Origin: an uncultured Bacteroides sp.
Lineage (GTDB): Bacteria; Bacteroidota; Bacteroidia; Bacteroidales; Bacteroidaceae
Reading direction: 5' to 3'
Length of the DNA stretch: 10,887 bases
Assembly: GCA_900557355.1 (NCBI GenBank)
Contig: USSR01000173.1
Coordinates: 1 to 10,887, forward strand
Part shown: piece by piece, positions 1-7,804 of the stretch
Layout: each line of letters opens with the position of its first letter
How positions within the stretch are numbered: position 1 is the stretch's first letter
The notes under the pieces: model-generated
The model's database searches: none
The model's input: only the letters and a program-made list of their open reading frames with translations
Told to the model about the DNA's origin: nothing
Made by a program: the position numbers and the translations under genes

Positions 1-22
1 ATGGAATTGACAGCGAGTTGGA

Positions 23-1399
23 ATGGTATGTAAGCATGCAGTGAGTCAGATGCAATCAATGGTAAAGGGCTTTTCCTTGAGTGACATAGTAGGCGGAAGT
101 ACAAGTATTCATAATGAGATGGAACTGATTCGTTCTTTCTCTATGTTTCGCCGGGTGGTGAAGGATTTACAACTCAATGAGGAGTATAGTACTGCCTCAT
201 GGCTGTTCTCAACTCCTTATTATACAAACAGTCCTGTAACCGTGATGCCTCTGAATGACATTGCAGATACTCTGAATACTACTCTGAAATTCAAGATACA
301 AGGTTCTTGTAAAAGCGTGAAAGTAAAAATGTCAAAAGGTTTAAAAAAACTACATGAGCAGACTTCGTCATTGCCTTTTATTCTGAAAACGTCGTATGGA
401 GATTTCAGGATAGACACTACCCGATATTATAATCCTCAGAAAGAAATTAGTGTAAAGGTTTCCATTACCGGCTATGACTATGCTGCTGAAATGTTGCAAA
501 AAAAGGTAGAGGTGGATATGGCTACCAAGAAAGCGGATATTATAAATATGCAAATGAAAGAAATGAATATCAAAAAAGGAAAAGATATTCTGAATGAGCT
601 GATAGCTTCATACAATACATCAGATAAAGAGCGCAGGAATGTTCTGGCAGGCAGTATGGAGCTTTTTCTGGATGAGCGGATTCGTGTTATTTCAAAAGAA
701 CTGGTAGAAATTGAAAAAGAAGTGGAAGCCTACAAAAAAGAGAATTCACTGACTGATATTGAGGCGGAAGCTAAAATAATATTGGATAAAAGTACAGACT
801 TTAAAGAAAGGCTGATTGAAGCAGAAACCCAATATACTGTCATAGAATTGGTGGAGCAGTTTTTACTGAAACCTGAAAATCGTTTCTCACTGGTTCCGCT
901 AAATATTGGTCTTAGTGACCGTACAGTATTGGAAGGACTCCAAAAGTATAATGAAGCGTTATTGGAACGTTTGAAGTTATTAAAAACTACTCAAGGAAAC
1001 ACACCAACTCTCGATATTATGATAGAACAGATAGATGCCATGCACGATAATATGCTGGCAACTATCCGTAGCTTGAAATCCGGATTTAGCCATGCCAAAG
1101 AGAACCTACAGGAACAAGGAGATTATTTCATGGCACGTATCAAGGGAATGCCTACACAAGAACGTGAATTTGTCAATATCAAGCGCCAGCAAATGATTAA
1201 GCAAGAGCTATTTGTCTTCTTATTACAGAAGAAAGAAGAAAATGCTTTATCTATGGCTGTTACTACACCTAAAGCTGAAATTGTAGACAAAGCCTATAGC
1301 CTGAGCAAGCCTGTCAGTCCCCGCCCGTTAAAGTTGTTAGCTTTTGCCATGGGAATAGCTATTATAGGAGCCGGTTGCTACGTTAAAGTGAAATACTGA
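23..1399 (+). CDS. Wzz/Wzc-like polysaccharide chain-length protein, lacking first membrane helix and kinase domain
   Basis: Resembles the periplasmic and second-membrane-helix part of Bacteroides Wzc-like co-polymerases, which sit in the inner membrane and set polymer length. Residues about 17-50 match the start of the Wzz domain (NEMELIRS at 31-38). Residues about 180-370 are long, charged and helix-rich, as expected for the periplasmic coiled-coil. PTQERE (377-382) and PVSPRP (430-435) are hallmark motifs just before the last membrane helix (about 436-452). The protein ends six or so residues after that helix. All three forward frames have stops between 1384 and 1399, so no tyrosine-kinase domain follows. 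There is no N-terminal helix. An in-frame stop at 8-10 precedes the ATG at 23, so this start is only the first available one. The true N-terminus may lie upstream of the window in another frame, making this a frameshifted or decayed gene. The family call is firm; the start and intactness are not. Confidence 0.75.
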   Translation: MVCKHAVSQMQSMVKGFSLSDIVGGSTSIHNEMELIRSFSMFRRVVKDLQLNEEYSTASWLFSTPYYTNSPVTVMPLNDIADTLNTTLKFKIQGSCKSVKVKMSKGLKKLHEQTSSLPFILKTSYGDFRIDTTRYYNPQKEISVKVSITGYDYAAEMLQKKVEVDMATKKADIINMQMKEMNIKKGKDILNELIASYNTSDKERRNVLAGSMELFLDERIRVISKELVEIEKEVEAYKKENSLTDIEAEAKIILDKSTDFKERLIEAETQYTVIELVEQFLLKPENRFSLVPLNIGLSDRTVLEGLQKYNEALLERLKLLKTTQGNTPTLDIMIEQIDAMHDNMLATIRSLKSGFSHAKENLQEQGDYFMARIKGMPTQEREFVNIKRQQMIKQELFVFLLQKKEENALSMAVTTPKAEIVDKAYSLSKPVSPRPLKLLAFAMGIAIIGAGCYVKVKY

Positions 1400-1406
1400 A
1401 GATAAA

Positions 1407-2843
1407 TTGGAAGCATTGCAAAAAGAACAGATAGAATTATGCCCGGGGGACTTTGTTCTTCCAGTCTCTTTCTTATTATCCATGTCTCTTTTGGGTTTGG
1501 AATTTCCTTTTGCATATATATTGGTCTTTATCATCTTATATTTTTCGTGGACTATCAATAAATATGATTTCCTGTTGCAAAGCACTCTTCTATTCGGAGT
1601 ATACGGCTTCTATGATGAGAACCTGACTTTCCCTTTTAAATTACACGATTTATTGTTTATAGTCTATTTTGCCGGTTTCTTTATTTATTGGAAGGATAAA
1701 AATATCAGGAGATTGCTGATACCGGTTTCTATTTATATCCTATTCTTGTTTTTTGTAGCCATGCTGAGTGATGAATTTTTGATGATACAGGCCAGAAGGC
1801 TAAGATTGTATATGCATATCCTGTATTTTCTTTTTCCGCTTCTGGTGTTCAGAAAGCAGGATTTTGACATCAAGTTATTTTTCAACAAATTGTTTATCTA
1901 CGTATTGATTATCAGTTGTTTTTATATTATTGATTCATTGGTAGTAAGCAATCATATCTTAGTGCCACGCACAACATGGGGCGATTTGACTTATTCAACT
2001 TTGGAAGTTAACTTATTAGGGGATTTTATTAGGAAATATCCTCCGGGAATGTATTTTATAGCACTTTTATTATTTCCAATGCTTTACCTCTTTAGGACTT
2101 CCGCAAAATACATTTTAATAATGGCGTTAGGACTCGTTTGTACAAAGACATTCAGTGTCATAGGAGGAGTCTTGATAACCATCTTCTGCTTTTATGGTAC
2201 ATGGAAGAAGAAAATCATATATTTGATAATCGGATTTGTGATGCTGGTCGCCGGATATGTATTAGACGGACAAATGAATGGAGCATTACGTGTTCAGCAC
2301 CTGGTAGGTCAGTTCACTTCCTTTGCATCTTATCGTTCTGTAGAAGATGCTATGAGCGACATGGAAAATCTGGCTGAATTCGGTTCTGACAGAGGTGCAC
2401 AGATCATTCCTAAAATAGAATTACTCACTTCCACACAGAAACTGATGTTTGGGTTCGGATTTCTTCATGATGACTTGACAACCAATGATAAATATATTAT
2501 CCAGAATGAATTTTATTCCGACCAGTCAGCTGCCGAAGAAGTTGCAGCCTTAGTTGAAGTTACCCAGGTTCAGACTATACTTGACACGGGACTTGTTGGT
2601 TTCGTAATACAACATTTATTCTATATTGCAATCTATTTTCTTATTAGGAAATATAAGTATAGCAATTGGTATCTTGTAACCCTCGTTTGTATCTCCATCT
2701 TCGGAATTGGAGGATTTGCCGGTTTAAACCTTCCTCATGGGCTCTTATTATTAGGATTGTCTTTGGGGGGTATTTTGCTGGCAAATAAAGATATGCTAAA
2801 TCCCATGCCATCTGTTCATGAAAGCCAAGATAGAATCATATAA
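1407..2843 (+). CDS. Wzy-type O-antigen/capsule polymerase or ligase family membrane protein
   Basis: A 478-residue, very hydrophobic protein with roughly eleven membrane segments. A large loop lies at about 285-390, likely periplasmic. Family-like features are the loop segment SDRGAQ (327-332), a GFGF turn (349-352), and a final helix pair entered by TGLVGF (394-399). This arrangement is typical of the Wzy/WaaL superfamily, which polymerises or transfers undecaprenyl-linked repeat units in the periplasm. Beside a flippase and a chain-length protein, polymerase is the better guess than ligase; the sequence alone does not decide. The first possible start is a TTG at 1407, seven nt after the previous stop. 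In-frame alternatives are TTG at 1416 and ATG at 1482 (residue 26). A stop at 1389-1391 rules out anything earlier. The 3' end overlaps the flippase gene by 26 nt. Confidence 0.82.
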   Translation: MEALQKEQIELCPGDFVLPVSFLLSMSLLGLEFPFAYILVFIILYFSWTINKYDFLLQSTLLFGVYGFYDENLTFPFKLHDLLFIVYFAGFFIYWKDKNIRRLLIPVSIYILFLFFVAMLSDEFLMIQARRLRLYMHILYFLFPLLVFRKQDFDIKLFFNKLFIYVLIISCFYIIDSLVVSNHILVPRTTWGDLTYSTLEVNLLGDFIRKYPPGMYFIALLLFPMLYLFRTSAKYILIMALGLVCTKTFSVIGGVLITIFCFYGTWKKKIIYLIIGFVMLVAGYVLDGQMNGALRVQHLVGQFTSFASYRSVEDAMSDMENLAEFGSDRGAQIIPKIELLTSTQKLMFGFGFLHDDLTTNDKYIIQNEFYSDQSAAEEVAALVEVTQVQTILDTGLVGFVIQHLFYIAIYFLIRKYKYSNWYLVTLVCISIFGIGGFAGLNLPHGLLLLGLSLGGILLANKDMLNPMPSVHESQDRII

Positions 2844-4134
2844 AAATGGAGCTATATACTCTGCGGGATTAAGCGTTGTAGTAAAATTCATCGCTTTTTT
2901 CCAGAACTTCCTGATAGCTTATTATCTGGGGGCTGGAACAGGAACAGATATCTATTTCTATATGTTTGGTAGTATTATTGCTGCTTGCGAGATTCTTCAG
3001 AGTATCGTTTCTTCCGTACTGATACCCCGTTCCATGTTATTAAGAAACCAGAATTCATTTCATACGGAGAATGCATATTTGAATGCTTTCTTATATACTG
3101 TCATATCTGTCGCCATTCTCACAATAAGCATTATACTGCTGAACGGAAAGGAATGTCTGTTATTGCTTTCTAATTTTTCGGCACAAGATATTGAGGTACA
3201 TCTACCGTTATTATATATATTGCTGCCAGCTTCTATACCTTATATTATCAGTATCGTATATGTAGAAATACTGGCATCTTATAAGTACTTTGTTTTTCCA
3301 CAGATTATTACGGTAATCAATAATGTATTCATTATTCTTTTTATTATCTTATTTCATTCTTTGCTCGGAGTTTTAGCACTGGCAGTTGGTTTCAGTATTG
3401 CAACTATAATAAACTTTGCATGGCTGGCTATCTTTATAAAACGCAATTTGTCATGGAGCTATTCGTGTTTTTCATTTGTATATCTGAAAAACAGTTTCAG
3501 TGATATATGTGTCAAACTTGTAAACGATTCAGCAATGGCATTTACAACCATGTTTCCTATGTATCTTCTTTCTATGTTCTATCCGGGAACAATCACCGTG
3601 ATCACTTATGCCAACAAGCTGTTGCAGGCTCCAATGATTTTGCTCGTTCAGCTTTTTGCTGTTTTACAAATAAAATTAAGTGAATTATATTCCAAACATC
3701 TCGGACGGGAAATGAAACATATTTATATGGAAGTTGGAGGAAAAGCAATACTCTTAAGCGTGGTTGGCGCTATCTTATTTTTTATTCTTCGAAGACCCAT
3801 CGTCGAAATATGCTTTGGCAACGGAGCTATGACTTCTGAAAATATAGAAGTCTTTATTGAAGTTCTGGGTGTTCTTATTGTCAGTATCCCGTTTTCCATT
3901 ATTATTGCCGTGTCGACGAGAATGTTGTTCGTTATGCGTAAAATAAAAGTATATACACTCCTTATGATACCTTGTAACATCATTACATGTGCTTTATATT
4001 ATTGCCTGATTGAAAAAAATGGAGTAAACGGTTATGCTATGGCAGATGTTTCAATGGAAATTGTAAAATCGATAATGCTATCAGGATGTACCCTTTTACT
4101 ATTGAAAAAAATAAAATGCAAATATGAAGATTAG
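2818..4134 (+). CDS. MurJ/MviN-family polysaccharide flippase (Wzx function)
   Basis: A 438-residue polytopic protein with about 12-14 membrane helices, of the MOP exporter superfamily. It looks closer to the MurJ/MviN branch than to the usual PST-type Wzx. Evidence includes YYLGAGTGTDIYF (35-47) in the first helix pair, PRSMLLR (70-76), the YANKLLQAP segment (264-272), FILRRPIVEICFGNGAMTS (322-340, matching the MurJ stretch that usually ends in a Gly-Ala-Phe/Met turn), and GVNGYAMA (402-409) near the C-terminus. It is inferred to move the undecaprenyl-diphosphate-linked repeat unit from the cytoplasmic to the periplasmic leaflet. It has neighbours encoding a polymerase and glycosyltransferases, so a role in this locus is more likely than in peptidoglycan synthesis. 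The ATG at 2818 lies 26 nt inside the preceding gene, and the 3' end overlaps the next gene by 11 nt. Confidence 0.85.
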   Translation: MKAKIESYKNGAIYSAGLSVVVKFIAFFQNFLIAYYLGAGTGTDIYFYMFGSIIAACEILQSIVSSVLIPRSMLLRNQNSFHTENAYLNAFLYTVISVAILTISIILLNGKECLLLLSNFSAQDIEVHLPLLYILLPASIPYIISIVYVEILASYKYFVFPQIITVINNVFIILFIILFHSLLGVLALAVGFSIATIINFAWLAIFIKRNLSWSYSCFSFVYLKNSFSDICVKLVNDSAMAFTTMFPMYLLSMFYPGTITVITYANKLLQAPMILLVQLFAVLQIKLSELYSKHLGREMKHIYMEVGGKAILLSVVGAILFFILRRPIVEICFGNGAMTSENIEVFIEVLGVLIVSIPFSIIIAVSTRMLFVMRKIKVYTLLMIPCNIITCALYYCLIEKNGVNGYAMADVSMEIVKSIMLSGCTLLLLKKIKCKYED

Positions 4135-5032
4135 TATTATTACACCAGTCTACAACAGGGAAGACTGCATTCACAGATGCATAGAAAGCATAACGGCCCA
4201 AGCTGAAGAAACGGAACATTGGATTGTAAATGATGGTTCTACTGATGCTACGTTATCTATAATACAGCAGTATGCCGATAAGTATCCTCATATCCACGTT
4301 TTGACATACGAACGTAATGCCGGAGTAAGTGCAGCACGCAATGCTGCCATACGGAAATGTACCGGAGATTATGTTTTGTTTTTGGATAGCGATGATTACC
4401 TTGCTGAAAATGCAATTAATTACATTCAGAATACTATAAAGGAAACTCCGGCTTATCTTCATTATTTGTTTGCAACAAATGGACGTATGCCTTTTTATGA
4501 AACATATCATTTGTTAGAGCAGAAACAGACCGTAATAACATATTTCGACTGGTTGAGAGGAGAGGTTGGGGGTGACTTTGTTCACGTTATGAAGCGTGAA
4601 ATGCTACAGAAATTCCCTTTTAATGAAGAATTGCGTATTTATGAAGAAACTAATTTTCTAAGACTACATCGTTATTCAAAAGAGCAATTATTCACTAACC
4701 AAATAATTGTTTATACGGAACTGAACAGAAAGGATTCTGTATCCTTACAGTACCGATTAAACAATTCCCGTGCCATACATCTGGAATATAAAGCATTGCG
4801 AAATATTATATATGAGTTTTACAATGATTATATGGCAGCGGGGGCATTAGGACAAATTCAGGAACGCATCAGAAAATATCGTTTTCTGGCAATAGCAGTC
4901 AGTGATTATAGCAATGACAGACTAATACCCCAAAGTCGTTTATTGCAAATATTTAAAATACTAAGACTGGGATGCTTGATGCGTATATTTATTATTATTC
5001 ATTCTCACATAAAATATAAGTTCAGAAAATGA
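4124..5032 (+). CDS. Family 2 glycosyltransferase
   Basis: A 302-residue cytoplasmic GT-A enzyme of family GT2, inferred to add one sugar to the growing lipid-linked repeat unit. The N-terminal nucleotide-binding domain is clear: SIITPVYN (4-11), NDGSTD (36-41), NAGVSAARN (65-73) and the metal-binding DSDD (88-91) after VLFL. A YEETNF segment (173-178) occupies the place of the usual acidic catalytic base motif. The C-terminal 40 residues are basic and hydrophobic (for example LRLGCLMRIFIIIHSHIKY, 280-298), which would suit membrane association. The donor and acceptor cannot be read from sequence. The ATG at 4124 overlaps the flippase gene by 11 nt, and the end overlaps the next gene by four (ATGA), so translation is probably coupled on both sides. 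Confidence 0.9.
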   Translation: MKISIITPVYNREDCIHRCIESITAQAEETEHWIVNDGSTDATLSIIQQYADKYPHIHVLTYERNAGVSAARNAAIRKCTGDYVLFLDSDDYLAENAINYIQNTIKETPAYLHYLFATNGRMPFYETYHLLEQKQTVITYFDWLRGEVGGDFVHVMKREMLQKFPFNEELRIYEETNFLRLHRYSKEQLFTNQIIVYTELNRKDSVSLQYRLNNSRAIHLEYKALRNIIYEFYNDYMAAGALGQIQERIRKYRFLAIAVSDYSNDRLIPQSRLLQIFKILRLGCLMRIFIIIHSHIKYKFRK

Positions 5033-6084
5033 GGATTTTGCATCTGATATATTCATTAAATGTAGGTGGTGCTGAACGCATGGTGATTACTCTTGCCAAT
5101 TATCAGGCAAAAAGTAATCAGGTAGGATTGTGTATTATCAATAATCTATATTCATCAAAATTACTAAGTGAGTTAGACAGTAATATACAATTGTTCTTTA
5201 TCAACCGGAAAAAGGCAAGCCGTAATATATTGGATGTATTTCAATTGAACTGGAATATTTTCAAATTCCATCCGGATATTTTTCACATACATGATTCTGA
5301 TGCTATCCTTTATATACCAATCCGGCATCTTTACTACACTATATTGACTATTCATGCAACAGATTTACCATTGAAAGGATACAAACTATACAATAAAACA
5401 GTAGCGATTTCTAAAGCAGTAGCTGACAATACTGAAAAAAGAGGACTTTGTAAACCGGAAGTAATATATAATGGGATTCTGACATCTGAAATTCGGCAGA
5501 TAAAGAAAAAAGCACTTGATAATAAACTGAATTTTCGTATCGTACAAGTTGGCAGATTAGAGCACAATATTAAAGGACAACATTTATTGTTAGAAGCTTT
5601 ACATCAATTATCAGCTTCTCATATTACTATTGATTTTATAGGCGACGGCAGTTCCTATAATTATCTGAAAGAAGTAACCCGTAGATTTGGATTAGAGGAA
5701 CAAGTAAACTTTTTAGGTAATTGTGATGTAGAATGGATATATTGTCATTTGTGTGATTATCATCTACTGGTGCAACCATCACTAAGTGAAGGGTTCGGAC
5801 TAACAGTTACCGAAGGAATGGCCGCCGGAATCCCTGTACTTGTATCTGACCTGCCTGCTCTGTTAGAACTAACAGACAGAGGTACACATGGCTATTACTT
5901 CAAACATAATGATGTGGATGCTCTTGCCCAAATGCTACATCATATCATTGAACATTATGAAGAAGCCCTGCTACTTGCTGATAAAGCAAGGCAATATGTA
6001 ACCGCCAATTTTGATTCTAACTCAATTGTAAAACAATATATCAGTTTATATAATGAATGTATCCATAAAAAGCATATTAAATAG
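5029..6084 (+). CDS. Family 4 glycosyltransferase
   Basis: A 351-residue GT-B retaining glycosyltransferase of family GT4. The N-terminal acceptor domain begins with MRILHLIYSLNVGGAER, which carries the glycine-rich GGAE loop (13-16). The donor domain shows VQVGRLEHNIKGQHLLLEA (172-190), IGDGSSY (204-210) and the E-x7-E signature E254...E262 within SEGFGLTVTEGMAAG, which contacts the nucleotide-sugar. It likely adds one residue to the repeat unit on the cytoplasmic side. The sugar is unknown. Its ATG overlaps the stop of the GT2 gene in an ATGA arrangement, and its own 3' end is overlapped for 32 nt by the next gene. The length is ordinary for the family and no motif is missing. Confidence 0.92.
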   Translation: MRILHLIYSLNVGGAERMVITLANYQAKSNQVGLCIINNLYSSKLLSELDSNIQLFFINRKKASRNILDVFQLNWNIFKFHPDIFHIHDSDAILYIPIRHLYYTILTIHATDLPLKGYKLYNKTVAISKAVADNTEKRGLCKPEVIYNGILTSEIRQIKKKALDNKLNFRIVQVGRLEHNIKGQHLLLEALHQLSASHITIDFIGDGSSYNYLKEVTRRFGLEEQVNFLGNCDVEWIYCHLCDYHLLVQPSLSEGFGLTVTEGMAAGIPVLVSDLPALLELTDRGTHGYYFKHNDVDALAQMLHHIIEHYEEALLLADKARQYVTANFDSNSIVKQYISLYNECIHKKHIK

Positions 6085-7804
6085 ACACCCGAGATTATGT
6101 TTCTTTTTGTTGGCCATAGCAGTCATAGTGTTTCACTTTTTTGTGTTACGCCATGAAACTATATTAAAATATGACAGCAACAATAAAATTCTTACATATG
6201 GGTTACGTTCGCTTGCCGATGCGATAATACTTTTGTTACCTTATTGGATTTTACCAATAAAATATCGCCGTTTCATTTGGATAGTTATTATTTTATTCAT
6301 GATTTGGACGTTGTCACAACTATGGTACTTCCGCACTTACAATGATCTTATGCCATTTTCTTCATTTCTTTTGTTTTCCAATATATCTCCTTTACTTATA
6401 GAAAGTATAAAAGCATCTATGCGTGCTATTGATTGGAGTATTATAATATCAATAATTTTACTATTAATAAGCGACTTGCTCCCTTACCCAAATGACAGTA
6501 AGCCAATAAAAAGTAAGAATAAATACATCTATATAGTTCCTCTTATCGTATTTGTAGCATTGGTTCATATTGCTAATGGTTCAGCCTTTTATTTGAAGGG
6601 CAAAGGAAAAGTAGACAGCGTTTGGGAAAGATATACCAACTCTAATGGCTATGCATATTATTTCAGCATGAATGGTCTGATTGCTTTAGGAATATATTCA
6701 ATCATCGAAACCACATGGGAAGCTCAAGAACCAACAAAACTGGAAATTGCAAAAATAGAAAATTATCTTGATAAGTATGGTAATCATTATACCGATAATA
6801 ACTATTCTGTGTCTGAAAGAAAAAACCTAATTCTTATTATTGTTGAGTCATTGAATTCTTGGGTAATAAACTTTAAAATTGACAATATAGAAGTAACGCC
6901 TTTCTTAAATCAACTCTGTTGTCAAAGTAATAGTATCGTTGCTTTAAAAATGCAACCTCAAGTGAAAGATGGACGTTCCAGTGATGCTCATTTTATATAT
7001 AATACAGGGATTCTTCCATTAAAAAAAGGTGCAGTTGCCATGCGGTATGGAAAAGCAATCTATCCTTCGCTTGCCAAAGCATTGAACAATTATACAACTA
7101 TAGAATTTATTTGTGATGATGCCAAATTCTGGAATCAAAAAGTAACTGCTTACAGCTATGGCTTTAAAAAAATTTATGATCGTAATAATATGCCTCACCA
7201 CGGTTCTGATGTAGCCCAAGATGGAGATATGTTTCAATTGGCAAGTAGTACATTAGAAAAAGTAAAACAACCTTTTTATGCTCAATTGGTAACAATATCT
7301 ATGCATCAGCCTTACGATAAGCCCATTGTTCCTGCTACTCCTATTTCTCGATCAAACAAATATTCTGCAAAGATTAAAAACTATTTAGAAGCCGTTCATT
7401 ATTGTGACTCAGAATTAGAATCATTCATTAAAAACTTAAAGGAAGCTAACTTGTATGATAATTCTGTCATAGCCATTGTGTCTGACCACAATGAAATGAA
7501 TAAAAACATTCCAGAAGATAGAGAAGATATGTATCCTGAAGATCAAGAAATTGCCATGATAATATTAAATGCTCCTTGTACGTTAAGTTATCAAGAAAAG
7601 CTGGGGCAGATTGATGTATATCCGACTTTATTAGATATAATGGGAGCCAATCATTATGTCTGGAAGGGGCTAGGACAGAGTATATTTCGCAAAAAAGAAA
7701 ACAAACCAACAAATCTGGGTGAGATGTGGGATATATCTTCTCTGTTAATAACAAAAAAGTACTTTAGTTATAACGATGAAAAATTTAATTGCGCCAAATT
7801 ATGA
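6053..7804 (+). CDS. LTA-synthase-like membrane phosphotransferase (alkaline phosphatase/sulfatase superfamily)
   Basis: A 583-residue protein with five predicted membrane helices (about 15-32, 50-68, 72-91, 127-145, 158-175) and a periplasmic catalytic domain from about 250, the layout of LtaS-type enzymes. Metal-site residues can be placed by analogy with Staphylococcus LtaS: E265 in LIIVES, a nucleophile at S309 in DGRSSDAHF, and D478-H479 in IVSDHNE. H418 in TISMHQPY and W360 in KFWN match substrate-site residues. The nucleophile is Ser where LtaS has Thr. Positions matching LtaS H253, H347 and R356 appear to be I263, I353 and Q362. The family moves glycerol-phosphate or similar groups from phospholipid to a glycan; a phospho-substituent on this polysaccharide is the inferred product, and the donor is unknown. 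The ATG at 6053 lies 32 nt inside the preceding gene, with no other ATG until about residue 83. Its stop overlaps the next start (ATGA). Confidence 0.85.
   Translation: MNVSIKSILNRHPRLCFFLLAIAVIVFHFFVLRHETILKYDSNNKILTYGLRSLADAIILLLPYWILPIKYRRFIWIVIILFMIWTLSQLWYFRTYNDLMPFSSFLLFSNISPLLIESIKASMRAIDWSIIISIILLLISDLLPYPNDSKPIKSKNKYIYIVPLIVFVALVHIANGSAFYLKGKGKVDSVWERYTNSNGYAYYFSMNGLIALGIYSIIETTWEAQEPTKLEIAKIENYLDKYGNHYTDNNYSVSERKNLILIIVESLNSWVINFKIDNIEVTPFLNQLCCQSNSIVALKMQPQVKDGRSSDAHFIYNTGILPLKKGAVAMRYGKAIYPSLAKALNNYTTIEFICDDAKFWNQKVTAYSYGFKKIYDRNNMPHHGSDVAQDGDMFQLASSTLEKVKQPFYAQLVTISMHQPYDKPIVPATPISRSNKYSAKIKNYLEAVHYCDSELESFIKNLKEANLYDNSVIAIVSDHNEMNKNIPEDREDMYPEDQEIAMIILNAPCTLSYQEKLGQIDVYPTLLDIMGANHYVWKGLGQSIFRKKENKPTNLGEMWDISSLLITKKYFSYNDEKFNCAKL

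Noticed and set aside
36..54. Repeated ATGCA at 36-40 and 50-54 as the cause of a frameshift in the Wzz-like gene
   Set aside because: Removing the 14 nt between them would join the frame-3 peptide to the main frame, but the flanks are not a true duplication, and five-base matches are common. The residues between (AVSQ) also look native to the family.
220..553. Antisense open frames under the Wzz-like gene, and similar ones elsewhere on the - strand
   Set aside because: They lie wholly inside well-supported + strand genes and have no recognisable domain, so they are coding shadows.
2138..2377. Short + strand frame inside the polymerase gene (and another at 2985-3173 inside the flippase gene)
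   Set aside because: The translations are low-complexity shadow sequences rich in Cys, His and Arg, with no domain, inside clearly coding frames.
7789..7800. Upstream TTG start for the second GT4 gene, adding four residues
   Set aside because: The ATG at 7801 overlaps the previous stop as ATGA, like the 5029 junction, and begins directly before the first beta strand. The TTG has no supporting context.
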